Part shown: one piece after another, positions 40,625 to 49,521 of the stretch
How positions within the stretch are numbered: the stretch's first letter is position 1
Layout: every line of letters begins with the position of its first letter
Translations under genes and position numbers: made by a program
Notes under the pieces: model-generated
The model's database searches: none
What the model was told of the DNA's origin: nothing
What the model saw: the letters and a program-made list of their open reading frames with translations, nothing else
DNA from: Myxococcales bacterium
GTDB lineage: Bacteria; Myxococcota_A; Polyangia; Polyangiales; Polyangiaceae
Assembly (NCBI GenBank): GCA_016703425.1
Contig: JADJCA010000011.1
Location: 310,001-374,000 of the forward strand
Direction: 5' to 3'
DNA length: 64,000 bases

Positions 40625-40972
40625 ATGCGCACGAACGATCGACGAATCCGCTGGATGCTGGTGGCGAGCCTCACGGCCCTCGCCGCCGCGTGCACGCTGA
40701 ATCCGCAGCCGATTCCCCCTGGCTTGACGGAAAAGTCGAGCGACGGGCCCGACGCCGGCGCGCCTTTCGCCGGCGCCGCAAGTGACGCCAGCACGACCAC
40801 GAACCCCTCGGATCCGAATCGCGAAGGCGGCGTCGCCGAGGCGGATGCGAGCCCGCCGTCACCTCTTCTCGATGCGGGCGTTCAGCCCAGCGACGCGGGC
40901 GCCGACGCGACGCTCGACGCCGGGGCTGACGCCACCGGCGTCGCCAGCAGTGACGGAGGAGACGCAGGATGA
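40625..40972 (+). CDS. short lipoprotein with CTLNPQPIPPG motif
   Basis: A 115-residue lipoprotein. ATG 40625 gives a signal (MLVASLTALAAAC) followed directly by TLNPQPIPPG. The rest is a low-complexity Asp/Ala/Gly/Ser run (GADATLDAGADATGVASSDGG) with no predicted fold. The next gene, overlapping by 4 bases, encodes a paralogue with the same motif after its lipid Cys. A conserved post-Cys motif plus disordered tail suggests a surface-displayed tether or sorting signal. Function unknown. Confidence 0.62.
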   Translation: MRTNDRRIRWMLVASLTALAAACTLNPQPIPPGLTEKSSDGPDAGAPFAGAASDASTTTNPSDPNREGGVAEADASPPSPLLDAGVQPSDAGADATLDAGADATGVASSDGGDAG

Positions 40973-41289
40973 AGCGGCGGCTCCTCTTAGCTTTGCTCGT
41001 TGTCGCTTCGGCGGCCGTCGCCTGTTCGTTGAATCCGCAGCCCATCCCTCCGGGCGTCGACGAGCCGGCCAACGCCGGCCGAAGCGACGCCAAAACCGGG
41101 AGCGACGCCGCGTCACCTCCGCAGGTCTCGACGGGCGGAGGCGACGCCGGTTCCGGGTCTCAAGGCTCGGACGCCGCTACGCCGGACGGCGCGAGCAACG
41201 GCGTCACGGATGAGGGGGGTGTGACCGACGCCGCCGCCGACGGCACCATCGCACCGGGCGACGCCGCGTCGGACGCCCCCGCCGACTGA
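40969..41289 (+). CDS. short lipoprotein with CSLNPQPIPPG motif (paralogue)
   Basis: A 106-residue lipoprotein (signal LLLALLVVASAAVAC) with SLNPQPIPPG after the lipid Cys and a disordered Gly/Ser/Asp/Ala tail. Its start overlaps the stop of the upstream paralogue (ATGA), so the two are co-translated tandem duplicates. The shared LNPQPIPPG is identical while tails differ, so selection acts on the N-terminal motif. Confidence 0.62.
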   Translation: MKRRLLLALLVVASAAVACSLNPQPIPPGVDEPANAGRSDAKTGSDAASPPQVSTGGGDAGSGSQGSDAATPDGASNGVTDEGGVTDAAADGTIAPGDAASDAPAD

Positions 41290-41332
41290 CGCGTCCGTTG
41301 GTCCGCGCCTCGAAACGCCGCTAACGCGTTCT

Positions 41333-41875
41333 TCAGGGCTTGGCAGCGCGTGAGACGACGTACTCGTCCATCACCGACGCCGCGATGTCCGCGAGGATGC
41401 CGTCAGTCACGCGCAATCGGCGCGAGAGGTTCCGCGCGATGTTCAGCGTGATGAGCGCATAGGCCTTGAGATCGTGTCGGTAGAGCGCGTCGAGATCTTC
41501 CGTCGTGATGCGCAAGAGCCTCGTGGGTCCGAGGGCACGAACGGTGGCGGAGCGCGTCTGGACGTCGATGAGCGACATCTCTCCAAAGCAGTCGCCGGGA
41601 CCGAGGATCGCGATGCGCGTCGCGCGACCGCGGCGACTGCTCTTCAGCACCTCCAGCTCGCCATCGAGCACGACATACATCTCACGGGCCGCGTCGCCCT
41701 CGCGGAAGATGGCGTCGCCGGCGCCGACGCGCTGCGCCTTGAGCGACCGGGCGAGGTATTCGAGGACGTCCTCGAAGAGCGCACCAAAGAGCCCGATGTC
41801 CCTGAGCTGCGCCGCCGCGACCGGGGGATCGACGGGAATGCCTCGCTGCGAACTGCGTTCCGTCGTGTGCGCCAT
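41333..41875 (-). CDS. cyclic-nucleotide-binding domain protein
   Basis: A 180-residue protein with one CNB domain (about 28-150): GAGDAIFREGDAAREMYVVL, DGELEVLKSS and the phosphate-binding cassette GEMSLIDVQTRSATVRAL. No helix-turn-helix follows, only a short helical tail, so it is not a full CRP/FNR regulator. It may be a regulatory or adaptor subunit. Ligand (cAMP or cGMP) cannot be read from the sequence. Confidence 0.8.
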   Translation of the reverse strand: MAHTTERSSQRGIPVDPPVAAAQLRDIGLFGALFEDVLEYLARSLKAQRVGAGDAIFREGDAAREMYVVLDGELEVLKSSRRGRATRIAILGPGDCFGEMSLIDVQTRSATVRALGPTRLLRITTEDLDALYRHDLKAYALITLNIARNLSRRLRVTDGILADIAASVMDEYVVSRAAKP

Positions 41876-41962
41876 TCCTTGGGATTACGCCGCCTCGAGG
41901 GCAATGACAAGGAAGCGCTTCCGTCCACCACACGCGGGGGGCGCCGCGGCGGAGCCTCGCCC

Positions 41963-42418
41963 TCACCCCCGCGGCGAGCCGAGCGTTCGACTGAAGACCA
42001 TCCGCGCGCGGCCCGGCCCCGCGTAGTCGGAGACCTCGACGGAGTCCCAACCGAGCGCCAGGTGAAACTGAATCGACCCTTCGTACCCGCGCGTCGTGAT
42101 GGCCTTCATGCGCTCGCAGCCAGCGGCTCGACACTCGTCGGTAAACGTCTCGTAAAGGAGCCGGCCCACCCCTCGACGACGGTAGTCGGGGTTGATGCCG
42201 ACGAGGTGCACGTACCCCGTCGAGACGGGCTCAGCGGCTACGAAGCCCAGCAGAAATCCGATCATGCCCTCGTCGGGATCTTCCGCGATGAGCGCGCGGG
42301 CTCCGAGCTCGTAGAAGAAAATCGGATGGGCGAAGGTGCTGATGGGGCCACCCCACCAGTGATCGATGACCTCAACGATGCGATCGAAATCGCCCTTGGT
42401 GATGCGACGGGTTCGCAT
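41963..42418 (-). CDS. GNAT-family N-acetyltransferase
   Basis: A 151-residue GNAT protein. ATG 42418 (MRTRRITKGDFDRIVEVI) is preferred over an in-frame 42451 start. The acetyl-CoA-binding motif A reads VHLVGINPDYRRRGVGRLLYE, with the usual R-R-G-x-G loop, and the C-terminal AGCERMKAITTRGYEGSIQF forms the later strands. Substrate unknown. Confidence 0.8.
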   Translation of the reverse strand: MRTRRITKGDFDRIVEVIDHWWGGPISTFAHPIFFYELGARALIAEDPDEGMIGFLLGFVAAEPVSTGYVHLVGINPDYRRRGVGRLLYETFTDECRAAGCERMKAITTRGYEGSIQFHLALGWDSVEVSDYAGPGRARMVFSRTLGSPRG

Positions 42419-42555
42419 GAGGGTGCAGCGTCCGACGGAACCGCCCCTCAAGCAAGCCCAACGGCGAAGGCGCCGGCTCCGCCTCGCGCAGAGCGATGGG
42501 GGCCTCAGCGGCGGAGACGGCGAACTTCCCTTCGTTTCACCTTACGCAAGGCACT

Positions 42556-43245
42556 ATGCTGGCCGCCGTGCTCATCGCTCCGTCCATCTTGTCTGCCGAC
42601 TGGACACGCCTCGGCGAGGAGGTGGCCCGCGTCGAGGCCGCCGGCGCCGACTGGCTTCACCTCGACGTGATGGACGGTCGTTTCGTGCCGAACATCACCA
42701 TCGGACCCCCGGTGGTGAAGGCGCTGCGTCGCATCACGAAGCTCCCGCTCGACGTGCACCTCATGATCGTCGAGCCGGAACGTTACGTGGAGGCCTTCGC
42801 CGAGGCGGGCGCGGACACCATCACAGTGCACGTCGAGGCGAGCACGCACCTGCACCGAACGTTGCAGTCGATCCGCGCCCTCAAGAAGCGCGCCGGTGTC
42901 ACGCTGAACCCGGCCACGAGCCACGAGACGCTCCGTTACGCGCTCGACCAGGCCGATCTGGTCCTCGTCATGAGCGTCAACCCTGGCTTCGGAGGGCAGT
43001 CGTTCCTGGAGCTCGTCTTGCCGAAGGTCCGCGCGATTCGCGAGATGATCGACCAAACGGGGCGGCCCATTGACCTCGAGATCGACGGCGGCATCGACGC
43101 GCGCACGGCGGCGTTGGCGGCAGAGGCCGGCGCCAGGGTCTTTGTAGCTGGAAACGCGGTCTTCTCGCGGCCCGACACGGCGGAGGCCATTCGCGGCATT
43201 CGCGATTCGGCGCTGCGCGGCGCCGCAAATGCGGGCCCCGCGTGA
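42556..43245 (+). CDS. rpe: ribulose-phosphate 3-epimerase
   Basis: A 229-residue TIM-barrel enzyme of the pentose phosphate pathway, interconverting ribulose-5-P and xylulose-5-P. Catalytic and metal-binding blocks are clear: IAPSILSADW, WLHLDVMDGRFVPNITIG, PLDVHLMIVEPE, VNPGFGGQSF and LEIDGGI. ATG 42556 fits the usual N-terminus; GTG 42568 is a close alternative. Its stop overlaps the GTG start of the HExxH protein gene. Confidence 0.95.
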   Translation: MLAAVLIAPSILSADWTRLGEEVARVEAAGADWLHLDVMDGRFVPNITIGPPVVKALRRITKLPLDVHLMIVEPERYVEAFAEAGADTITVHVEASTHLHRTLQSIRALKKRAGVTLNPATSHETLRYALDQADLVLVMSVNPGFGGQSFLELVLPKVRAIREMIDQTGRPIDLEIDGGIDARTAALAAEAGARVFVAGNAVFSRPDTAEAIRGIRDSALRGAANAGPA

Positions 43246-44648
43246 ACAGGCACTCGCTCGCGGCGGTCACGGCGGTCGTCCTCGGTTGCTCGGGCGCCTC
43301 GCCCGCGCCGGCGCAAGAGCCAACGACAACGACGCCGCCACCCCTGGTGGCATCAACGCCGCTTGACGCCGGCGCGCCGGTGGCCCGCGTCGCCGCCGGC
43401 GGCGACGACACGCGCCGCATCGCGCGCATGCTAAAGAAGGTTTCCGAGGCGCGCGGTCTCGTCGCCAAGAGCGAGGTGCCGGGAAGAACCCTCGACCGAG
43501 TCGCGCTGCTCGACCGCGTGAAGGCCCACGTCGCCCGCGAGGTGCCCAAGGCGGCGATTCGCAACGAGGGCCTCTCCATGAAGCTCCTCGGCTTGCTGCC
43601 CACCAACTTCGACTACGAAGCCGAGACCTACGCGCTGCTCGAGGCGCAGCTCGCGGGCTACTACGAGCCCGCCGACCGCACGATGTACATGGCCGCAGAC
43701 CTCGACGACGACAACGCAAAGGCGACGCTCGCGCACGAGCTCGTGCACGCGCTCCAAGACCAACACTGGGATCTGGGCGTGCGCTCAAAGTACAAGCCCG
43801 GCAAGAGCGACCTCTCGGCCACCACCTCGGCGCTAGCCGAGGGCGACGCCACGAGCGCCATGTTCGACGTGCTCATCGCGGGCTCGGGGCGCACGGCCAT
43901 CGATCTGCCCGCCGAGGTCTTCACGCAACAGATCATGGCCAACGTCAGCTCGGGGCCCAGCGCGCGGGCTCCGCACGCGATGCGCGTCGCGCTGGTGGCG
44001 CCCTACGTCTTCGGCACGCTCTTCGTCCACGCGCTACGCACGAAAGGCGGCTGGCCGCTCGTGAACCGCGCCTGGGCCGAGGGCGTTCAGTCCACGGAGC
44101 AAATCCTCCACCCGGAGAAGTGGCTCGCCAAGGAGGCGCCGCTCGTCGTCCCGGCCCCCGACGCGCAGAGCTTCGGCGCCGGCTTCTGCGAGCTCGACAC
44201 CGACACCTTCGGCGAGCTGGGCCTGCGGCTCACCTTCGGCGAATGGATCGACGAGTCGCGCGCCGAGAGCATCGCGCGCGGGTGGGGGGGTGATCGCGCC
44301 ACGCTCGCCACGAGGGGCGACGAGGTGGCCTTGGCACTCCGAATTGTCTACGACGAGAAAGCCGGGTCGAAGCGGCGCACCGGCGCCGAGGCGGCGTTCG
44401 CGGCGCTCGTCGAGGGCTTCGAAGCCAAACAGGTCGGCGCTGCCAAGGCGGGGGCGAAGAGCGCGAAGAGCCAGACCTTCGCGTGCTTCGAGCGGCCCGA
44501 GACGGGTCCACTCTCGTTCCTCGTGAAAGAGCGCGAGCTGATCCTCATCGCAGGGCCGACGCGAACGGGCGCAAGCTCGTGGACCGCGACCGGTCAATGC
44601 AAGAACGCCCGCGTCGTCGCGGACACGATCCTTGGCCAGAAGCGGTGA
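43242..44648 (+). CDS. putative zinc-metallopeptidase-like lipoprotein
   Basis: A 468-residue protein from GTG 43242, overlapping the rpe stop (GTGA). The signal ends in VVLGCSG. The central region has AKATLAHELVHALQDQHWDL, an HExxH zinc motif with a nearby Glu-rich helix (SALAEGDATSAMFD) that could give the third ligand, as in gluzincin-like peptidases. Flanking DRTMYMAADLDDDN and EAQLAGYYEPADRTM recur in uncharacterised myxobacterial families. Probably a periplasmic or surface peptidase; substrate unknown. Confidence 0.68.
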   Translation: MNRHSLAAVTAVVLGCSGASPAPAQEPTTTTPPPLVASTPLDAGAPVARVAAGGDDTRRIARMLKKVSEARGLVAKSEVPGRTLDRVALLDRVKAHVAREVPKAAIRNEGLSMKLLGLLPTNFDYEAETYALLEAQLAGYYEPADRTMYMAADLDDDNAKATLAHELVHALQDQHWDLGVRSKYKPGKSDLSATTSALAEGDATSAMFDVLIAGSGRTAIDLPAEVFTQQIMANVSSGPSARAPHAMRVALVAPYVFGTLFVHALRTKGGWPLVNRAWAEGVQSTEQILHPEKWLAKEAPLVVPAPDAQSFGAGFCELDTDTFGELGLRLTFGEWIDESRAESIARGWGGDRATLATRGDEVALALRIVYDEKAGSKRRTGAEAAFAALVEGFEAKQVGAAKAGAKSAKSQTFACFERPETGPLSFLVKERELILIAGPTRTGASSWTATGQCKNARVVADTILGQKR

Positions 44649-44750
44649 CGGGCTTTCACGGCCAGGCGCGGCGCCGCGCGCATCCCCGCGGATTATCCGA
44701 GCGCCGCGCGCCGGAGCGCGTCGTTCCGCATCGAGCGAGGTGACCTCGCA

Positions 44751-45314
44751 TCAACGTTCCCCCGTCGACGGGGGACGGCCGAAGGCGCACCCAATCCGGC
44801 GAGGTGTGCAGTCGCGCTCAAGCACGAGGCGCGAGTTCCGGATGCCGGCCGGCGCAAAAATGCTCAGCGAAGGGTCTCGCTCGCTGACGAACATGTTGTC
44901 CCGGAAGACGAACCGACAGTCCGGATCTCCGCGTTCGCACGCTCCGAGGATGAGGCTCGCGCCGGGGCGTGCTGGGCCCTCGATGCGAATCGACAGAGTG
45001 GAATCGCTGCTCACGAGCCGTCCCCCGAGGTAGGTCCATCCAAACGCGGGCGACGGGGACGGGTACAGCTCCATGGCGTAGAGCTTCGCCCCCGCGGCGG
45101 CGAGGGGACGACGCTCCGCATCGAGCGGCACCATGGCAACGTCGCTCAGGCGAAAACCGCCCGTGTCGAGAGACTGCGCCAACACCAAGGCCGTGGGCGG
45201 CGCACCGACAAGCTCATCGTTCGCGGTTCCTGATTCTGAATCCTCGAACGAGGGGTCGGCAGGCGCGCAGGCGGCTAGACCGACAAGCAGGGCGAAACCG
45301 GATGCTCGAATCAT
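44751..45314 (-). CDS. putative lipoprotein, unknown function
   Basis: A 187-residue lipoprotein from ATG 45314 with signal MIRASGFALLVGLAACAP. The mature part is beta-rich (LVLAQSLDTGGFRLSDVAMV, STLSIRIEGPARPG) with two Cys pairs (GACERGDPDC, DCTPRRIGC). No family recognised. It stands alone between the metallopeptidase-like and 45484-46158 genes. Confidence 0.6.
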   Translation of the reverse strand: MIRASGFALLVGLAACAPADPSFEDSESGTANDELVGAPPTALVLAQSLDTGGFRLSDVAMVPLDAERRPLAAAGAKLYAMELYPSPSPAFGWTYLGGRLVSSDSTLSIRIEGPARPGASLILGACERGDPDCRFVFRDNMFVSERDPSLSIFAPAGIRNSRLVLERDCTPRRIGCAFGRPPSTGER

Positions 45315-45483
45315 GGGCTGGCTCACGCAATCCATGTGCCGGCACGACGCTCGCGCCTTCGGCTCCGCCGCCGACGCATTCGCGTGAGTCTCCGCTTCGT
45401 ACCCGAGCGCGACCCCCGCCGTACCGACGCCATCGCCCGCTACAGCCCCCAGCGCGTGGGGAGGTTACGCTTCGCGCTCGGCG

Positions 45484-46158
45484 TCACTCGACGGCGCAGC
45501 CGTCCACCACGCGCCGTCCCTCGAAGTCGAGGAAGAAGCCCGTGTCGCGGAAGAGCGGGAAGTCGAAAGTGAGCTGCGCGCTCCAACGGGGCGCGGCGTC
45601 ACCGAGGTAGACCGTCAGCGACAGGAGGGCCTGCGCCGCCTCCGGCTCGTCGACGAGCGGAGGAAAACGTTCGGCGAGGGCCGGCGCGAGCGTGCCACCC
45701 CAAGAGCCGCGGAGGAACTCGCGCACCTTCGCGAGCCGAGCGATGCACGCCTCCGTGGGCGGCGCGTCGAGCTCGACGCGAACGGGGAACGGATCGCGGA
45801 TGCCGACGTTCACGTGCATCGTGCCGGCCCAACGGCCTTCCGCCTCGAGGACGTTCTGGAAACCGTGAGCCACGGCCGAAGGCGGCGGCGGAACCGACGA
45901 GAGAAACTTCTCGACGGCTTCCGCAAGCTCTTGGTCTTCCGCCAAGAGCTCCGAGACGCCGTCTTGATCGAGGAGCCACTCGGCAAGATCGGTCCCGCGT
46001 CGAAGCGGACGCGGCTGGTGCTCGAGGAAGTCGGCGAGGCCCGGCGCGAGGCCCCGAACGCTCGACGGCGAGTCGAGCTCCACGAGGCCGCGTTCAGCGA
46101 GATCCGCAAGGAGGCGTTCGGCGTCGGCGGGCTCGAGGTCGAAAGCGGCGTGGGGCAT
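45484..46158 (-). CDS. protein of unknown function
   Basis: A 224-residue, acidic, soluble protein with no signal peptide. The N-terminal half is helical (DAERLLADLAERGLVELDS, a winged-helix-like start), and the C-terminal part alternates strands (TMHVNVGIRDPFPVRVELDA, LTFDFPLFRDTGFFLDFEG). I recognise no family. It precedes cinA on the same strand order but with a gap of about 120 bases. Confidence 0.55.
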   Translation of the reverse strand: MPHAAFDLEPADAERLLADLAERGLVELDSPSSVRGLAPGLADFLEHQPRPLRRGTDLAEWLLDQDGVSELLAEDQELAEAVEKFLSSVPPPPSAVAHGFQNVLEAEGRWAGTMHVNVGIRDPFPVRVELDAPPTEACIARLAKVREFLRGSWGGTLAPALAERFPPLVDEPEAAQALLSLTVYLGDAAPRWSAQLTFDFPLFRDTGFFLDFEGRRVVDGCAVE

Positions 46159-46274
46159 CGCCGGGAACTCTCATCGCGGAGCACACTTAGTCAAGGCAAA
46201 GCGCACGGCCGTAAGCGAAAAAAGATCGGCGCCTGCGGAAAGACGCGCGCGGCAAAGACCGGACCGCGACGCGA

Positions 46275-47537
46275 TCAGCGTTCGAGCGCGAGCGTTGAGG
46301 GCCGCGGCGCGCAACAGAGTTCGCGAACGAGATGGAGGCCGGCGTAGGCCGCGAGCTTTTGGACCTGCGTGCGGTCGCCGGGGAACCTTCGCTCCTTCAC
46401 CACGAGGCCACCGGGCCACGCGACAGCGAGGAAGACGGTGCCGACGGGCTTCTCGTCGCTGCCACCGGAGGGGCCGGCGATGCCCGTCACGGCCAACGCG
46501 ACGTCGGCGCCAGACACGTGCTTCACGCCCTCGGCCATCGCCGCGGCGACCTCGCTGCTGACGGCGCCGTGGCCACGGATGACCTCCTCGCCGACGCCGA
46601 GCATGCGCGTCTTCGCGGTGTTCGCGTAGGTCACTGCGTCGACCACCAAGACCTCGCTCGCGCCGGGCTCTTTGGTGAGCAGGTGCCCAATCAGGCCGCC
46701 AGTGCACGACTCGGCGATGGCGAGCTTGTAGCTGCGGCTCCGCAGCTCTCGCCCGAGGACGCCGGCGAAGGTGTCGTCACCCTCGCCGTAAATGACGTCG
46801 GCGATGCGCATGCGCACTTCTTGGGTGGCGCGCTCTGCGAGGTCTCGCGCTTCGGACGCCGGCGAGGTGCGCGCCAAGACCTTGACCTCGATCTCAGGAA
46901 AGTGAGCTCGATAGCCGATCGTGACGCCGGGGAAGAGCTCTTCGACGCCGCGGAGACGCTCGCCCACGACGCTCTCCGGCAGGCCGAACGTGCGTAGCCG
47001 GACTTGGTAGCTCTCCTGCGGCGCCAGCGCGCGGATGCGCGGCACGACTTGCTCGTCGAACATGCGGCGCATCTCCGCCGGGACGCCCGGCATGAAGAAC
47101 GCGAGCGCCTCGCCGATGCGCACCGAAAAGCCCGGCGCCGTTCCGATGGGGTTCGGCAAGATCTCGGCCCCCGCGGGGAAGTCCGCTTGCTTCATGTTCG
47201 AGTCGGACATGGTGCGGCCGAGCCGCTCGAAGCGACGACGGATGGCTTCGAGCGACGGTTCGTCGCGAACCAGCGCCGCACCAAGCATCGTCGCCACAGC
47301 GTCGGTCGTCAGGTCGTCGGTCGTGGGCCCGAGGCCGCCGGTGCAGACGAGAACGCGGCAGCCGCGAGCGAGCCGATCGAGCACGCCGAGGATCCTCGGC
47401 TTGTCGTCGGCCACGGAGATGTTCTCGACGACCTCGAACCCGAGATCCGTCAGCGCCGCCGAAAGCCACGCGGCGTTGCTGTTGAGGAGCTCGCCACGGA
47501 CGAGTTCGGTCCCGATGCTCAAGACGGCGGCTGTCAT
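46275..47537 (-). CDS. cinA: CinA-family nicotinamide-nucleotide amidase/ADP-ribose pyrophosphatase
   Basis: A 420-residue full-length CinA. The N-terminal MoCF-like domain (about 1-170) starts AAVLSIGTELVRGELLNSNA and has TGGLGPTTDDLT. The C-terminal amidase domain (about 260-415) includes AIAESCTGGLIGHLLT and TGIAGPSGG. It recycles NAD breakdown products (NMN deamidation), and its older name refers to competence. Length and both domains are complete. Confidence 0.92.
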   Translation of the reverse strand: MTAAVLSIGTELVRGELLNSNAAWLSAALTDLGFEVVENISVADDKPRILGVLDRLARGCRVLVCTGGLGPTTDDLTTDAVATMLGAALVRDEPSLEAIRRRFERLGRTMSDSNMKQADFPAGAEILPNPIGTAPGFSVRIGEALAFFMPGVPAEMRRMFDEQVVPRIRALAPQESYQVRLRTFGLPESVVGERLRGVEELFPGVTIGYRAHFPEIEVKVLARTSPASEARDLAERATQEVRMRIADVIYGEGDDTFAGVLGRELRSRSYKLAIAESCTGGLIGHLLTKEPGASEVLVVDAVTYANTAKTRMLGVGEEVIRGHGAVSSEVAAAMAEGVKHVSGADVALAVTGIAGPSGGSDEKPVGTVFLAVAWPGGLVVKERRFPGDRTQVQKLAAYAGLHLVRELCCAPRPSTLALER

Positions 47538-47719
47538 GGGATCCCCGAGGGTAGCCGCAGACCCGGGAGGTCGTCAGCGGACTTTGCGGGTGCCGCTGTA
47601 GGTAGCGTGGCTGGGCCGAAAGGGCACAGGCCACGTCGTGTACGGACCTTCACGCCACGGAAAACTCAGCCAAAACTGCGAGGCGAGTCCCTGGCGCGGC
47701 GGTTGCTGCGTGGGCTGCC

Positions 47720-48673
47720 GTGAAGCGCGCAGCTCCCAGAATTGTGCGGACGTTGGTCGCCGTCGCGTTCGCCGCCGGCACCATCGTGCAAGCGCATGCC
47801 GCTCATGCGGACGGCTCGCTGCGGCGCTTTCAGGAGCCGCACCGGCCCCCTCCGACGTCATCGTCGAGCTCCTCGTCGTCGGACTCGTCAGAGGACAGCG
47901 ACGGCTCGACCCACAAGAAGAAGAGCACCGGCGCATCGATCGTCGGTGGCATTCTCTCGGCCCTCTTCTCCGGCGGGTCGGGGTCCCATCAGACCGCGAC
48001 CGACGACGAGCCGCCGGTGGTCGACGATCGCGCTGAGATTGAGGCCCTCGTGCTCCGCCGACGCCTCGCCACGACGATCTACTCCGACGACGGTGGCAGC
48101 GCCTACGTGAGTCCATACCGCCGAGACGAGGGCGCGGACGGCAGCGTGACGGCGCGCCGCGTCGCGTTCCAACGCAACGGCGAGCTGCGCGGCGGTGGCT
48201 TCTTCGCGGTGAACGAGGAGGTCGCCTCGCACGACGCCAACTTGAACGGTTTCGTGGGGCTCTTCATGCTCGGCGCCGGTTGGGAGCGCTTCTACGAGCC
48301 CAATCGGGCTGCAAAGACCTTCGACACCCTCGACGTGTTTCGTGCGCGCCTCGGGCCCAACGTGCTCGGCGCAACGGTGTCGGCGCTCGAGCTCTACGCA
48401 CTCGCTGGTGGCTCACTCATGCACGGGTTCGGCGAGACCATCCCGAAGTTCGACCTGGCGCTCGAAGCGCGCGCTTATCCCGTGAGGCCGCTCGCGTTCT
48501 ACGCCGGCGCGACGACGAGCCTCGGCGCCCACGGCCCACCCATCCTCGACGGGCGCCTCGAAGGAGGCGTATCGCTCGGTCGAGTCGATCTGCGGGCGGG
48601 CTTCCGAGCGCTCAAGCAGCAGCCGGAGCAGAGCTTTCTCGGGCCTGTGGTCAGCCTGCAGGTAAGGCTGTAG
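47720..48673 (+). CDS. exported protein with poly-Ser region and beta-barrel-like C-terminus
   Basis: A 317-residue protein from GTG 47720 with a signal peptide (VAVAFAAGTIVQAHAAHA). A Ser/Asp/Lys low-complexity region (about 44-68) precedes a hydrophobic Gly patch (GASIVGGILSALFSGGSGS). The C-terminal half has amphipathic strands (FLGPVVSLQVRL end, YPVRPLAFYAGATTSLGAHG) that suggest an outer-membrane barrel. Function unknown. Confidence 0.62.
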   Translation: MKRAAPRIVRTLVAVAFAAGTIVQAHAAHADGSLRRFQEPHRPPPTSSSSSSSSDSSEDSDGSTHKKKSTGASIVGGILSALFSGGSGSHQTATDDEPPVVDDRAEIEALVLRRRLATTIYSDDGGSAYVSPYRRDEGADGSVTARRVAFQRNGELRGGGFFAVNEEVASHDANLNGFVGLFMLGAGWERFYEPNRAAKTFDTLDVFRARLGPNVLGATVSALELYALAGGSLMHGFGETIPKFDLALEARAYPVRPLAFYAGATTSLGAHGPPILDGRLEGGVSLGRVDLRAGFRALKQQPEQSFLGPVVSLQVRL

Positions 48674-48683
48674 ACCGCACGCA

Positions 48684-49508
48684 TCAAGGTTCGTAGACGC
48701 ACCGAAGGCCGACGTCGTCGAGTCTTTCGGTCTTCGCGAGCTCGCGTCGCGACCAGGTGCGAAGCTCGGCGGCTAGCTCGGTGCGCCACGAACCACCTCG
48801 CACCGCCGCAACGGCGCTCGCCGCATCACCACGGGTCCACTCGGCGACGTTGCCAGCGAGATCGTAAATGCCCGAGGCGGTGGCCCCCGAAGCGTGGGCC
48901 CCTACGGTGTCGGCGCCCCCTGCCCCGCGAGCGCAGGGGCCCGTCGCGAGGCCCCAAGCGGCGCGACGGCAAACGGCGCCCGTGTCGCCCCACGGATAGC
49001 GCGAGCCGCGAAGGCCCGCCGCCGCAGCGATCCATTGGTCGTCGGTCGGGAGCGCGCCGCCGCGCGCGACGCAAAAGGCTGACGCCTCTTCGTGACCGAC
49101 CCCCGCCATCGCGCGCAGCCCGTCCTCGGCGGGCTCGCCGTCGGTCTTCGTCGCGGCCTTTTGAGCGCGCTGCCACTCGGCGCGCGTGATCTCGAAGGCG
49201 TCGATGGCGAACGTCTTCACCCGAAGCTCGCGGGGCGTCACCTGCCCTTGCGCCTCCCAGTCGGACGGCCCGAGCGTGAGCGTCGTGTCGGGGACGACGA
49301 CGCGCGAAGGCGGAGCGGAGCAGGCGCCCGAAGCGACGACGAGGGGCGCTGGACACCCTTCGGGGCGGCAGAGCCCTGCGCGGGACGTGAAGCCATCGCC
49401 GCAACGCGCCTCGTCGCGCTCGCGCCGCGCGTAGCCAATCGCGAGGGCGACGGCGAGAGCCGCCGCGACGACGATCGCCAGCGTCGCGCGCGAAGGCCGG
49501 ACCGTCAT
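48684..49508 (-). CDS. membrane-anchored FGE/sulfatase-modifying-factor-like protein
   Basis: A 274-residue protein. ATG 49508 (MTVRPSRATLAIVV) gives one membrane segment near the N-terminus; a longer start overlaps the FAH gene. The C-terminal FGE-sulfatase fold includes FAIDAFEITRAEWQRAQ, GALPTDDQWIAAAAGLRG, YPWGDTG, YDLAGNVAEWTRG and RGGSWRTE. The Cys pair of true formylglycine-generating enzymes is not present at the expected place, so it is probably a non-catalytic or differently acting member. An N-terminal Cys cluster (RCGDGFTSRAGLCRPEGC) is also present. Confidence 0.78.
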   Translation of the reverse strand: MTVRPSRATLAIVVAAALAVALAIGYARRERDEARCGDGFTSRAGLCRPEGCPAPLVVASGACSAPPSRVVVPDTTLTLGPSDWEAQGQVTPRELRVKTFAIDAFEITRAEWQRAQKAATKTDGEPAEDGLRAMAGVGHEEASAFCVARGGALPTDDQWIAAAAGLRGSRYPWGDTGAVCRRAAWGLATGPCARGAGGADTVGAHASGATASGIYDLAGNVAEWTRGDAASAVAAVRGGSWRTELAAELRTWSRRELAKTERLDDVGLRCVYEP

Positions 49509-49521
49509 GGGCGAAGGCCCC

